Shown: piece after piece, positions 1 to 8,796 of the stretch
Layout: every line of letters starts with the position of its first letter
Numbering within the stretch: the stretch's first letter is position 1
NCBI GenBank assembly: GCA_035527755.1
Contig: DATKZX010000002.1
Coordinates: 1-64,000 of the forward strand
Direction: 5' to 3'
DNA from: Methanomassiliicoccales archaeon
GTDB taxonomy: Archaea; Thermoplasmatota; Thermoplasmata; Methanomassiliicoccales; UBA472
DNA: 64,000 nt
The notes under the pieces: model-generated
What the model was told of the DNA's origin: nothing
What the model saw: only the letters and a program-made list of their open reading frames with translations
Database searches by the model: none
Translations under genes and position numbers: made by a program

Positions 1-1046
1 TCTATCGTATGAGCGACCCAGCCCGCTATTCTGCTCGAGGTGAAAAATGGCGTGAAGAACTCCTTGGGCACCCCCATGGCGTCCATGGCCACTGCAGCGT
101 AGAAATCCAAGTTGGGGTAGATGTTCTTCCTCTCGTGAACGATCCCCTCGATCTTGATGCATTTGTTATACAGGTCCAACGTTCTCTTATGATGACATAG
201 GTTTTCGACTATGCCCCTGAGATGCTTCGTTCTCGGGTCCTCCGCCATATAGACCCGATGACCAAAGCCCATGATCTTCATTTTTTCATCCAGCAGTCCC
301 TGGATGTATTCATCCACATATTTTTCCAGACCTATGTCGTTGAGCATGTCCATAACTTTTTCGCTGGCGCCACCGTGCAGAGGACCCCGGAGGGTTCCGA
401 TCGCAGTGGTTACGGCTGAATACATGTCTGCATTGGTGCTTGCGGTCACACGCGCTGCGAAAGTGGAAGCGTTGAACCCGTGATCGGCATGAAGGATGAG
501 AAGACGATGGAGAACATCCGCTTCGTCCTCCTTCGGAGGGTGCCCCTTGAACATATAAAGGAAATTCTCAGCGAAGCCAAAGTCCTTCCTGGGGACTGGA
601 ACTGGCTGACCTATGCGGCTTCTGTGAAGGGTGGCTACTATCGTGGGCACCTGGGCGATCAGCCTGGTGGCCCTCCTCAGGTTCGCCGCTTCAGAGAGAT
701 CGTTTTTCTCGACATCGTACTCCCCCAGACGGGATACTTCGGTTCGTAATACGTCCATTGGATGAACATGTCCCGGTGTGTCCCAGATGCATCGGACCAT
801 AGCGTTAGGCAGTTTCATCTCAGAAACAAGATCGGTGCAGAACTCGTCCAGCTCCTGCCGATTTGGCAACCTCTTGTGTATCAGTAGGTAGGCCACCTCA
901 GTATAGGTGACCCGCCCCACCAGATCATCGATGTTATATCCCAGATAATAGAGGTAACCCTTCGGGTCCACGTAGCTAATTCGGGTCTCAGCGGCGGCGA
1001 CGTCCTTTAACCCGCGAACGACCTTCCTATCCGATTCTTCGTTCAT
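1..1046 (-). CDS. Citrate synthase (partial, 3' end outside window)
   Basis: Condenses acetyl-CoA with oxaloacetate to citrate, feeding a partial TCA route toward 2-oxoglutarate. The frame was read directly on the minus strand from ATG at 1046 (an AAGGAG ribosome site lies 6 nt upstream) to the window edge, about 348 residues. All three family catalytic sites are visible: His in GPLHGGA, His in GFGHRVY and Asp in NLDFY. Only a short C-terminal piece is missing, since the frame ends in the conserved RIAGWVAHT stretch. Methylcitrate synthase is a close relative and cannot be excluded, but without prp genes nearby citrate synthase is more likely. Confidence 0.93.
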   Translation of the reverse strand, partial: MNEESDRKVVRGLKDVAAAETRISYVDPKGYLYYLGYNIDDLVGRVTYTEVAYLLIHKRLPNRQELDEFCTDLVSEMKLPNAMVRCIWDTPGHVHPMDVLRTEVSRLGEYDVEKNDLSEAANLRRATRLIAQVPTIVATLHRSRIGQPVPVPRKDFGFAENFLYMFKGHPPKEDEADVLHRLLILHADHGFNASTFAARVTASTNADMYSAVTTAIGTLRGPLHGGASEKVMDMLNDIGLEKYVDEYIQGLLDEKMKIMGFGHRVYMAEDPRTKHLRGIVENLCHHKRTLDLYNKCIKIEGIVHERKNIYPNLDFYAAVAMDAMGVPKEFFTPFFTSSRIAGWVAHTI

Positions 1047-1310
1047 TTTTCTCCTTAGCCACACATTCCATACCTAAACGCACGGTTTGAACAAGAACAG
1101 CCATTTACAAGTGCGACCGGCATTATGCGACCGCATTCCTTGCTCGCCTAAAGTATTTGTGGCTGATGGTGACTCGGCGACCATCAGCAATTTCCAGAAT
1201 TAGAATAGATACACCCCTTAAACCTTTTTTGTAGGCAAGAGCATGGAAGTTGCACTGGAACCCTACAACCGCATCCAGGGGTGAACGGAAGATGATACCG
1301 AAAGGGCCAG

Positions 1311-1769
1311 TCACTTGATGGGCCAGATAAGTTTGGTCATTAACCTATCCATAGGAGTGTCATCGGGACTGTTGAGGTATTCCTCCCACATATGGTCGGC
1401 CGGCTGAAGGCCTTTGACCTTCATCCATTCCATCATCTTGTTGTAGGTGTCGACCAATTTTTCATAGGGCCCTGTGTGCATTGCCATTACGGCCTTCCCG
1501 GCCGGAAGCTTGAACGGCTTGACCCTTCCTTTGGAAATTCCCTTACCGCTGACCGGGAAACCGACCTCCATGTCCATCTCATCACCGGACCAGGAATGGT
1601 AAAAGGCGAAGGGTGGACCGCAGCACTGTACTTCCCCGTTCAATAGTGGAACGAGCTCCCCGAACATGCGCCCCATGACCTGAGGGATATCCTTCACTCT
1701 CACCCTTTCCCGGATGGCGATGGCTTCCTGGACCTTAGTATCGATTATCTCGAACTCCGTCATGGTCAT
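1311..1769 (-). CDS. GyrI-like effector-binding domain protein
   Basis: A 152-residue single-domain protein of the GyrI/SOUL-like ligand-binding fold (AraC effector-binding domain family). Seen: an N-terminal strand with EAIAIRERV, the FAFYHSW segment in the middle, and the typical second-half repeat PAGKAVMAMHTGPYEKL followed by WEEYLNSP, the hallmark of the family. There is no DNA-binding domain, so it probably binds a small amphipathic ligand by itself. A TATA-like AT-rich stretch lies about 25-30 nt upstream of the start. Function beyond ligand binding is unknown. Confidence 0.75.
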   Translation of the reverse strand: MTMTEFEIIDTKVQEAIAIRERVRVKDIPQVMGRMFGELVPLLNGEVQCCGPPFAFYHSWSGDEMDMEVGFPVSGKGISKGRVKPFKLPAGKAVMAMHTGPYEKLVDTYNKMMEWMKVKGLQPADHMWEEYLNSPDDTPMDRLMTKLIWPIK

Positions 1770-1840
1770 CGAAAAAAATTATCACCATAAGGTCTAATAA
1801 AATTTTATGAGAGATGGTTGAAAATGAGCAAATTGAGGGA

Positions 1841-1978
1841 TCATGAACCTACTGTATTTTCACCGGATCGTTCCATATTCTTCATGTAAAGATAACGGTC
1901 GAATTCGATCACCTTGAGTCCGTTCATTTCATCCTTAAAAAACCGGTCTCGAAGGACCGCGGCTTCCGTAAAATCATT
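1841..1978 (-). pseudogene. Short protein-like reading frame, possible gene remnant
   Basis: After an in-frame stop at 1979-1981 the minus strand stays open for 45 codons to TGA at 1841 with normal-looking composition (EFDRYLYMKN, charged and aromatic residues). The only normal start is an ATG at 1927, giving 28 residues. It lies just past the terminator of the upstream gene. It may be a tiny gene or the tail of a decayed one; no family is recognised. Confidence 0.2.
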
Positions 1979-1982
1979 TTAG

Positions 1983-2013
1983 AAAAAATGGGTCACCGTC
2001 GTTTTCGACGGTG
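1983..2013 (-). terminator. Hairpin plus poly-T terminator
   Basis: A perfect 8-bp stem (CACCGTCG/CGACGGTG, 1994-2013) with a 4-nt loop is followed on the minus strand by a T6 run at 1988-1983. It sits directly after the stop of the gene ending at 2023. Confidence 0.65.
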
Positions 2014-2022
2014 AGGACGAAG

Positions 2023-2412
2023 TTACCCGTTCGTTTCGTATGGCAGATCATTACCTTGTTCGATCTCCCGCTCCTTCTTATCGCATGCTATGATCGCATC
2101 CTCGCTCATGAGGCGCTTCATTATGCATACGGTACGCTGAACGGCGATTATATCCTCCAATTGCGTCCGGGTAATCCATACCGCTGATAGCAGGTCTTCG
2201 AAGTTCTTTCGATGAGCGGTGCTTTCGATCTCATGCAGAACGGCCGGGTTATAGAGGTTCGCTCGGGGCACCCTGGACAGTCCTGCGAGGTCGTCGATCT
2301 GTCTCTCATACTCGTTCAACATGTCCGAGTACATCTCCTGCAGGGCATCTAGGGCCGCGATCTTGTCAACAGCCTTGATAACGACGGGGGACTTTTCCTT
2401 TGGAATTTCCAT
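2023..2412 (-). CDS. Hypothetical helical protein, 129 aa
   Basis: No family recognised. The protein is predicted helical and charged throughout, with heptad-like stretches (EMYSDMLNEYERQIDDL, EREIEQGND), no signal peptide and no membrane segment. ATG at 2412 is preceded by GGTGAT, a usable ribosome site. It is followed by a clear terminator, so it is probably a monocistronic cytoplasmic protein. The diverging aminotransferase gene starts 177 nt away. Confidence 0.6.
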   Translation of the reverse strand: MEIPKEKSPVVIKAVDKIAALDALQEMYSDMLNEYERQIDDLAGLSRVPRANLYNPAVLHEIESTAHRKNFEDLLSAVWITRTQLEDIIAVQRTVCIMKRLMSEDAIIACDKKEREIEQGNDLPYETNG

Positions 2413-2588
2413 GGTATCACCATATCATACGCCCATTTCATTGAGCATGATGGATGGCCAACATCCTTCTTCGTCATTATCTTTTTCTGTACTACAGGCT
2501 TGATAATTGCTTTTGGTCCTGCCAATAAAGGATGAGCCCGTCGGGATACCATTTTAATCATCTGAGACCTTAGGTTCCTGGTCAGACC

Positions 2589-3746
2589 ATGAGCCGAGAT
2601 TACAGTGATCGATCCGACCTCATCGTGCAGTCAGAGATCCGGAATATGACCTTGGAGTGCAACCGGGTAGGCGGCATCAACCTAGCCCAGGGTGTCTGTG
2701 ATACCGATACCCCCAGAGAGGTCATCGATGGAGCGCACGAAGCGGCGATGGACGGTATAAACGCCTATACCAGATATGACGGGCTTCCGATCCTTAGACA
2801 GGCCATCGCAAAGAAGTTCAAGGAGTTCAACCGGATGGATGTGGACCCGGAGGGCGAGATCGTCTGTTCCGCTGGTGCGACCGGGGCCTTTTACTCCGCG
2901 TGCATGGCCCTGTTGAACCCGGGTGATGAGGTCATCGTGCTGGAACCATATTACGGATATCATGTCAATACCCTACTGGCCATGGGAGCGGTACCGGTCT
3001 TCGTGCGTCTGGAACCTCCGGAATGGGAGCTTGACCTACAGAAAATATCAGACGCCATTGGACCGAAGACCAAGGCAATTATCATCAACAATCCCTCCAA
3101 CCCTTCTGGCAAGGTCTTCTCTCGTTCTGAACTGAAAGCCTTGACCGACCTGGCCATAGACCATGACTTCTTCATCTTCAGCGATGAGATCTATGAATAC
3201 TTTGTTTACGACGATGGGCAGCACATCTCTCCGGCGTCCTTTGAGGAGGCCCGGGACCGCGTCATAGTCATATCGGGTTATTCCAAAACGTTCAGCATCA
3301 CCGGTTGGCGCATCGGTTATGCCGTCTGTGACCGCAAATGGGCACGGATGATCGGTTACATGAACGATCTGGTCTACGTCTGCGCCCCTGCACCTTTGCA
3401 GGTGGGCGTGGCCCGGGGCATCGAGCAGCTCACTGGAGAATATTATAGACGATTGTGCCAACAGTATCAGCGCAAACGCGAGGTGCTTCTGGACGGTCTG
3501 CGCGAAGGGGGCCTGTACCCCTACGTTCCCCAGGGATCATATTACATACTGGCCGATGTCAGTTCGATCCCGGGAAAGGGTTCGAAGGAAAAGGCCTTGA
3601 ACATTTTGCGTGAGTGCGGTGTGGCGAGCGTTCCCGGAACGGCGTTCTATCACCAGGACGGAGAAGACCTGGTCAGGTTCTGTTTCGCCAAGACGGACGA
3701 CGTGTTGAGATCGGCCTGCGATAGGCTCTCCCGACTTTCCTGGTGA
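2589..3746 (+). CDS. Class I/II PLP-dependent aminotransferase
   Basis: Fold-type I aminotransferase (aspartate/aromatic aminotransferase group, COG0436), 385 residues, the usual length. Seen: GINLAQGVCD substrate-entry segment near 29-38, NNPSNPSG at 167-174, SDEIY at 198-202 (Asp that pairs with the PLP ring nitrogen), the Schiff-base lysine K233 in SGYSKTFS, and R241 in GWRIGY. It transfers an amino group between an amino acid and a 2-oxoacid in the cytoplasm; the substrate cannot be fixed from sequence. It meets the CDF transporter tail to tail with no gap (stop at 3746, next stop at 3747). Confidence 0.92.
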   Translation: MSRDYSDRSDLIVQSEIRNMTLECNRVGGINLAQGVCDTDTPREVIDGAHEAAMDGINAYTRYDGLPILRQAIAKKFKEFNRMDVDPEGEIVCSAGATGAFYSACMALLNPGDEVIVLEPYYGYHVNTLLAMGAVPVFVRLEPPEWELDLQKISDAIGPKTKAIIINNPSNPSGKVFSRSELKALTDLAIDHDFFIFSDEIYEYFVYDDGQHISPASFEEARDRVIVISGYSKTFSITGWRIGYAVCDRKWARMIGYMNDLVYVCAPAPLQVGVARGIEQLTGEYYRRLCQQYQRKREVLLDGLREGGLYPYVPQGSYYILADVSSIPGKGSKEKALNILRECGVASVPGTAFYHQDGEDLVRFCFAKTDDVLRSACDRLSRLSW

Positions 3747-4607
3747 TCAGGCCACTATCTCCTTCTCCGTCTCCAGGTGGATGATGACGATGATCCCGGG
3801 GATCTCATGGCGGAGGACCTCCTCGATCCTGTCCGTCAGTTCGTGTCCCTGGGCGATGGTGCGGTCCGCTTCTAAACAGATGTGCATTTCCGCATAGATC
3901 TTGTCGCCGACCCTTCTGGTCTTGAGGTCGTGGTATTGCAGGAAACCTTCCTGTCCTTTCAAGATCCGTTCGATCAGAGCCTCTGACTCGGGACAGCTAT
4001 GGTCCATGAGGTCCCAGCATGACCTGCCGAGTACGCCGTAGGCCATCTTGATGAGCAATGCGGCGACCATCAAGGCCAATATGGGGTCCAGTATGTACCA
4101 CCCAGTGACACTTGCCAGGAACAGACCTACGACAATTCCTAGGGAGGACAGCACATCGGAGAAAAGATGTTTTGCGTCACCCTCCAGGGCGATGGACATG
4201 CTCAGGCGCGATCCCTTCATCAAAATGTAGGAGAGCCCCCCGTTCATACCTGTGGCGATCAATGATATCACGATAGCTAGATCGATATCGTTGAAGGATA
4301 CTGGATCGAATAACCTATCTATGCTGGCAAGGACTATCAGCAAGGCGGCCATGACAATGAGCAGCCCCTCGACCAGACAGGATATGTTCTCCGCCCGCTG
4401 GTGCCCATACTTATGGTCTTCGTCGGCCGGCTTCATGGAGATGTAAATGGAAGCGAGCATCATGATGGAGGCCACGATGTTGACTATGGATTCAAGTGCG
4501 TCTGAGAGCAGAGCCACGGAACCTGAGATCAGATAGGCCATTAATTTGATGGAAAAAACGATGAGACCACCGATCACAGCCAGTTTGGCCAAGCTCTTCT
4601 TTTGCAC
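3747..4607 (-). CDS. Cation diffusion facilitator (CDF) metal exporter
   Basis: Proton-coupled efflux of divalent metals (Zn, Fe, Mn, Co or Cd) across the membrane. The 286 residues fit the family: about six hydrophobic segments in residues 8-205, then a soluble C-terminal domain of about 80 residues (KIYAEMHICLEADR, typical CDF cytoplasmic ferredoxin-like fold). Metal-site residues are visible in SDALESIVN in the second helix and HLFSDVLSS in the fifth (HxxxD). The first site is D-based with no His before it, which in this family often points to Fe/Mn rather than Zn, but this is weak. Confidence 0.9.
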   Translation of the reverse strand: MQKKSLAKLAVIGGLIVFSIKLMAYLISGSVALLSDALESIVNIVASIMMLASIYISMKPADEDHKYGHQRAENISCLVEGLLIVMAALLIVLASIDRLFDPVSFNDIDLAIVISLIATGMNGGLSYILMKGSRLSMSIALEGDAKHLFSDVLSSLGIVVGLFLASVTGWYILDPILALMVAALLIKMAYGVLGRSCWDLMDHSCPESEALIERILKGQEGFLQYHDLKTRRVGDKIYAEMHICLEADRTIAQGHELTDRIEEVLRHEIPGIIVIIHLETEKEIVA

Positions 4608-4684
4608 AACATCGGTGAGCGCACAGGCCCGATAAACCTTTTTTGTTGTGAAGGACGTTCACATGGAGCGGTGACTAGCTTACT

Positions 4685-4981
4685 TTATTCGTCCTGGCTT
4701 GATCCAGCGTATAAGGACTTCTCAAAGATGGCGTCGACCTCCTGCTCGGTCAGCTTGGGATCGTGACGCACAAAGAACGTCAGATAGCTCTTATCCTCGG
4801 TGTAAATGACCTTTGAAGGACGAACGTTCACGCTCATCAGGACCTCGCCACTGTCCAGCACCAGATCCACCTGAGTTGTGGTCCTGCCACTCTTGTTCTT
4901 GGTCCTGGACAGCTTCATGATGCTCTTCTTGTTGCTCTGATAAAGCGACCTTAGCCGCTGTTCCAATTCCCCTCGGTTCAC
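4685..4981 (-). CDS. Small basic hypothetical protein, 98 aa
   Basis: No family recognised. The first 35 residues are strongly basic (RLRSLYQSNKKSIMKLSRTKNKSGR) and could contact nucleic acid; the rest alternates hydrophobic residues as in beta strands (TQVDLVLDSGEVLMSVNV), then ends in an acidic helix. No membrane segment. It is monocistronic with a short AT-rich leader. Confidence 0.55.
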   Translation of the reverse strand: MNRGELEQRLRSLYQSNKKSIMKLSRTKNKSGRTTTQVDLVLDSGEVLMSVNVRPSKVIYTEDKSYLTFFVRHDPKLTEQEVDAIFEKSLYAGSSQDE

Positions 4982-5123
4982 GGAAGAACATCGCCTGGAA
5001 ATATGAAAAACTTACCTCAGTGGTCTAGATTTTACTATTTCGGCGCTTTGGTTTGAGTTTATAAATAAACGAACGATTTAGATAATTATTTATGCGCCTC
5101 AACACCGTTATAACATTGATAAC

Positions 5124-5408
5124 ATGGTTGGAATGAATACGCTGCTAAACAAGAAGGTCATGACCTCTGATGCCTTTGAGGTCGGAGCTGTGAACGCGTT
5201 CGATCTAGATCTGGCCTCTTGGAAGGTCACCCATGTCGCTGTAACATTGAACACGCAGTCCAATAAGGAACTGGGAGTGAGGAAACCGTTGCTGGGAGGT
5301 TTGATCATCTGCATTCCGGTCGCCAACGTTGATAAGATCGGCGATGTGGTTAGCTTGAACATCAGTTTCAGCGCCCTGAAGTCCATCCCAGAGTGCAAGC
5401 TTCAATAA
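5124..5408 (+). CDS. PRC-barrel domain protein
   Basis: Single PRC-barrel domain of 94 residues, the small beta-barrel also found in RimM and photosynthetic reaction centre H chains. Typical features are KVMTSDAFEVGAVNAFDLDL at the start and a central VTHVAVTLN strand. Archaeal stand-alone PRC-barrels are common; in haloarchaea some act in cell division (CdpB), but this one is not linked to ftsZ closely enough to claim that. An alternative ATG lies at 5133. The upstream AT-rich segment 5060-5090 contains a plausible TATA box. Confidence 0.75.
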   Translation: MVGMNTLLNKKVMTSDAFEVGAVNAFDLDLASWKVTHVAVTLNTQSNKELGVRKPLLGGLIICIPVANVDKIGDVVSLNISFSALKSIPECKLQ

Positions 5409-5480
5409 ACACTTTAACCACCTTTCCTTTTTTTAGGCCAACCCTTAATTCCCACCTCGCCTTATTCCCCAGGGAACTCC

Positions 5481-6698
5481 ATGTCCCAAGGACCAATGAA
5501 CGCCAGGTTGATCTACAAGTTCTTCGAGGCGGCCAACATGCAGCGGTGGAACGACCATATCCGCCCGGTCGAGCTGACGGAGCTGGACAAGCAATCTCAT
5601 AAAATGGTCATCGCCTATGTGCTGGCGAAGTTCGAGGAAACCGAAAAGAGCAGGAAAATCGATTGGACAAAGATCATTGAAGGCGGCATCTTCGAATTCC
5701 TGCATAGGATATTCTTGACCGACCTTAAACCGCCGGTCTTCCACCGCTTGCAGAAGGAGAAGGGACGGGAACTGAACGAGTACGTCTTCCGCGAACTCGT
5801 GTCCGAAGTGCCCGATATCGACCCGGAGTTCCTGGAACGATTCAAAGCATATCATTCGGAACAGGACGAGAGCATCGAGAGGCGCGTCCTCAAGGCGGCG
5901 CATTACCTGGCGACGAACTGGGAGTTCCGGTTGATCTATGCTGCCAACCCGACGATGATGGGGATCGAGGATACGAAACGCAACATCGAAATGCAGATCG
6001 AGGACCATTACGACCTCATCGGTGTGCAGCGTGTAATGCTGGGTAAAAAATCATATGGTTTCATAGAATTCTGCGGGCAGCTGCGATACCAGCAGCGTTG
6101 GGCCCGGGCGCCGCGCATCCCCAGGACGTCCGTCCTGGGACATATGTTGATGGTCGCCATCATGTCCCACCTCTGCTCGCTGCGCATAAATGCCGGTCCG
6201 CAGCGCGCGATGAACAATTTCTACACCGCCCTGTTCCACGACCTGCCAGAGGTTCTGACGAAAGACATTATTACTCCGGTCAAGAAGTCTGTAGGCGGTT
6301 TGGAGGAGCTCATTGCTGAGTACGAGGAACAGGAAGTGAAGGACAAGCTTCTGCCTCTGCTCCCGGCCACTTGGCGCAAGGATTTCGAATACCTGCTGCT
6401 TGATCCCTTCCGCAATCGGGTGAGGGACAGAACAGGGGTGACCAAGGAAATGCCCTATGAGGAGATCAACTCCTCGTACAACGATAATGATTCTTGGGCG
6501 GTGGACGGAAGAATGTTGAAGGGATGCGACAATCTGGCGGCGTTCATCGAAGCCGCCTCGTCCATTAAATATGGCATCAGCTCGAGGGTGCTGCGCATGG
6601 GAAAGCAACGACTATTGGAGTCATACAAGGAGATGGGCAGCATCTCTGACATCGATTTCTATCGCCTGATGCAGGAAATGGACGAGATGGAGATATGA
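5481..6698 (+). CDS. HD-domain phosphohydrolase (YfbR-like group)
   Basis: Metal-dependent phosphohydrolase, probably acting on nucleotides. The 405-residue protein carries H221 in SVLGHMLMVA and the HD pair at 253-254 in TALFHDLPEVLTKDI, with later metal or substrate residues in the D-rich region near 340. The HDLPE motif is the same as in YfbR-type 5'-deoxynucleotidases, but this protein is twice as long, with about 200 extra residues at the N-terminus. The exact substrate is not known. The downstream gene is convergent and abuts it exactly (6698/6699). Confidence 0.8.
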   Translation: MSQGPMNARLIYKFFEAANMQRWNDHIRPVELTELDKQSHKMVIAYVLAKFEETEKSRKIDWTKIIEGGIFEFLHRIFLTDLKPPVFHRLQKEKGRELNEYVFRELVSEVPDIDPEFLERFKAYHSEQDESIERRVLKAAHYLATNWEFRLIYAANPTMMGIEDTKRNIEMQIEDHYDLIGVQRVMLGKKSYGFIEFCGQLRYQQRWARAPRIPRTSVLGHMLMVAIMSHLCSLRINAGPQRAMNNFYTALFHDLPEVLTKDIITPVKKSVGGLEELIAEYEEQEVKDKLLPLLPATWRKDFEYLLLDPFRNRVRDRTGVTKEMPYEEINSSYNDNDSWAVDGRMLKGCDNLAAFIEAASSIKYGISSRVLRMGKQRLLESYKEMGSISDIDFYRLMQEMDEMEI

Positions 6699-7226
6699 TC
6701 ACCAGGACATTCTGCCCTCGAAGGTGCGGAAGAGAAGGTCGCGGTAGTACCTATCGTAAGGCATGGTGAACCTCAGCCCCTTTTCACCATTTTTCAGATC
6801 CACCACGTAAAGTCCGTTCTCATCACTATCGTATGACAATCTGACCGCCTCGATCTCATCGATGCCTAATGTGAAATTGTCCGGTCTTTCCTTCAGAAGC
6901 TGGTCGGGGACCATTTCGTAAAACCGGGATATGTTGGAAGAACTGCTCGACCCAGCAAGAAATATTCCTTTCTGCCTCAGCTCACCTTTGGCCTTATCCA
7001 CCGTCCCCTCTTCTATCCGAGCGAACAGCAGTTGCTTCGTGGTCATTGCCACGGCGAATATGCCATCCCGTCCTACGATGTGCGTCGGCGATATTACAGC
7101 GATGACCACCTCCCCCCGGACCGGCTCGAACTGTTCGATGTCGTCCGATTGAACCAAATGACCGCAATATGGACAGAAGCGCATGTCCTCGAACAGATCC
7201 TTACCGCAGCTTGCACAGGTCGGCAT
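6699..7226 (-). CDS. Zinc-ribbon protein with beta-rich domain
   Basis: A 175-residue protein starting with a four-cysteine zinc ribbon (CASCGKDL and CPYCGHL, residues 4-21). The rest is beta-strand-rich and resembles PH-like or bPH domains (VIAVISPTHIVGRDGIFAVA, LGIDEIEAVRLSYDSDENGLYVV), with a Ser-rich loop (SSSSSN) in the middle. No membrane segment. Function unknown; zinc-ribbon plus PH-like proteins are frequent in archaea. Confidence 0.65.
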   Translation of the reverse strand: MPTCASCGKDLFEDMRFCPYCGHLVQSDDIEQFEPVRGEVVIAVISPTHIVGRDGIFAVAMTTKQLLFARIEEGTVDKAKGELRQKGIFLAGSSSSSNISRFYEMVPDQLLKERPDNFTLGIDEIEAVRLSYDSDENGLYVVDLKNGEKGLRFTMPYDRYYRDLLFRTFEGRMSW

Positions 7227-7323
7227 ATCAACATTACTGATATGACCTGGGTTATTTATGCCTTAATCGCATTCGGAGCCTGATCTACTGGCAATATTTT
7301 ATTTTCTTACTGGCATAGCTCAG

Positions 7324-7372
7324 TATGACAAAATATGACAAATGACACATATTTTATATAGTTAATATGACA
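7324..7372 (+). promoter_or_regulatory. Three TATGACA repeats flanking a TATA box
   Basis: TATGACA occurs at 7324-7330, 7334-7340 and 7366-7372, the first two exactly 10 bp apart (one helical turn), with a related AATGACA at 7340-7346. A TATA-like ATTTTATATA lies between at 7351-7360, correctly placed for a start near 7385 and the ATG at 7410. Short direct repeats on one face of the helix suit ribbon-helix-helix dimers, so autoregulation by the next gene is inferred. Confidence 0.5.
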
Positions 7373-7409
7373 ATCTAATTCTCAGTCCGAGCCAAGGAGT
7401 TTACCGATT

Positions 7410-7769
7410 ATGGAGGGAGAGCGAATATCACTGCGCCTCGAGAACGAGGACCTGGAACTTATCGATGGATTCATCGAAGGGCATCCGGAGATCTCGAACC
7501 GATCGCAGTTAGCAAGGATCGCCCTCCGCGCGTTCATTGATAGGGATGGTGGAACGCGGATCGAAATCTCAGGCAAGGGTCAACTTACAATAAATGTCCC
7601 GCCGGCTATCCGTAACATAATGGAAGGGATGGTGGAGGATGGCTACTACAACACGGTGGAGGACATCATCGGGGAATGCCTGAGGAAGGAGTTCGTCTCC
7701 AGAGAGAACCTGGACAATGTCAAGGACGATCTCTTCCACAAGGGCAGGCAAGCCCTGGCAAATTTGTGA
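7410..7769 (+). CDS. Double ribbon-helix-helix regulator (CdrS/CdrL-like position)
   Basis: The 119-residue protein has two RHH modules: residues 4-46 (ERISLRLENEDLELIDGF...RSQLARIALRAFI) and about 60-105 (GQLTINVPPAIRNIMEGM...TVEDIIGECLRKEF). Each has the strand-helix-helix pattern of CopG/Arc-type DNA-binding proteins. AAGGAG at 7394-7399 precedes the ATG. The next gene, 101 nt downstream on the same strand, is ftsZ. In haloarchaea a short RHH protein, CdrS, is co-transcribed with ftsZ2 and controls division genes; the neighbourhood here suggests a similar role, by inference only. Confidence 0.8.
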   Translation: MEGERISLRLENEDLELIDGFIEGHPEISNRSQLARIALRAFIDRDGGTRIEISGKGQLTINVPPAIRNIMEGMVEDGYYNTVEDIIGECLRKEFVSRENLDNVKDDLFHKGRQALANL

Positions 7770-7870
7770 AGGACCAGCGGACAACTCTGAGCGCAGAGGG
7801 ATGGGATGCACTAACTTACCTTAGCGGAGGCGCTGTCACGCGTTCCGCGTTGAAAACGGGGGCCTAAAAA

Positions 7871-8686
7871 ATGGAAGTCGGGGTAATACAACAGACGATC
7901 AGGACCGAGCAAATGGTATCGATGCTCAGCCGGGGCCTGACAGAGCCAAAGATATCGGTGGTGGGATGCGGGGGTGCTGGTAACAACATTGTTAGCAACA
8001 TTTTCGGTAGCTGCAAGAAGAACGTGCAGACCGTAGCCATCAACACCGATGAGAGATCACTGCAAAAGGTCAACGCGCACAAGAAGCTGCTCATCGGCAA
8101 GGATGTGACCGAAGGGCGCGGCGCTGAGGGTTTCCCGGAGGTCGGGGAGTACTGCGCTGAGTGTGCCAAGGACGCCATAAAGGACGCCATAAAGGACCGT
8201 GATATCGTGTTCGTCATCGCCGGGATGGGCGGCGGCACCGGGACAGGTACAGCTCCAGTGGTGGCCCAGGTGGCCAAGGACCTTAATTCGATCACATTCG
8301 TCATTGCGATCACGCCATTCTCCTTTGAGAAGGATAGAATGGAGAAGGCTCAGTATGGCATATCTAAGATCAAGAAGATAGCCAAGACGACCGTGGTAGT
8401 GGAGAACGATCGGCTGATGAACATAGCGGAGGAGCTCCCTCTGAACAAGGCCTTCTCGGTCATAGACCGCAGCGTGGTGAAGATCATCGACTCCTTTTGC
8501 TCCCAGGTGAGCATGTCGTTCATGAACGCCCTGACCGAGGAGGTCATGCAGTTCATGCAGGGCAATACGGAGGAGTCCCACGTGATGAGCGCTCAGTACC
8601 TAATGCCTGAGATGGTCATGGCCAGCAATGGTCCAGCGGACATGGAAATGCGGCCGAGCGGCGAGCTGCCCCCATTAATGCGCTGA
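7871..8686 (+). CDS. ftsZ: FtsZ-family GTPase, short form without T7 loop
   Basis: Tubulin-like cell-division GTPase, but only 271 residues against about 350-390 usually. The nucleotide-binding half is intact: GCGGAGNN at 32-39, NTD at 58-60, GRGAEGFPEVG at 82-92, the tubulin signature GGGTGTG at 120-126, TPFSFE at 149-153 and END...R near 178-181. After helix H7 the expected T7 loop (N-x-DFAD), which completes GTP hydrolysis in the next subunit, is missing, as is the C-terminal domain. An unrelated, Met-rich 60-residue tail follows. No other frame restores the missing part before the next gene, so this is not a simple frameshift. Confidence 0.88.
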   Translation: MEVGVIQQTIRTEQMVSMLSRGLTEPKISVVGCGGAGNNIVSNIFGSCKKNVQTVAINTDERSLQKVNAHKKLLIGKDVTEGRGAEGFPEVGEYCAECAKDAIKDAIKDRDIVFVIAGMGGGTGTGTAPVVAQVAKDLNSITFVIAITPFSFEKDRMEKAQYGISKIKKIAKTTVVVENDRLMNIAEELPLNKAFSVIDRSVVKIIDSFCSQVSMSFMNALTEEVMQFMQGNTEESHVMSAQYLMPEMVMASNGPADMEMRPSGELPPLMR

Positions 8687-8796
8687 ACGTTCTTCCGGCT
8701 TCCAAACTCTACAGGTGTTGGCGGGATTCAGCCGCCGCACCATTCCCCTAATTCGATTCTCAAAGGTCTTATCGTGGCTACCACCATTACCGACCT

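Noticed and set aside
1123-1314. 63-codon frame on the minus strand overlapping the GyrI-like gene stop (GTGA)
   Set aside because: The start overlap is suggestive, but there is no ribosome site and the protein lacks recognisable pattern; it reads through an AT-rich trailer.
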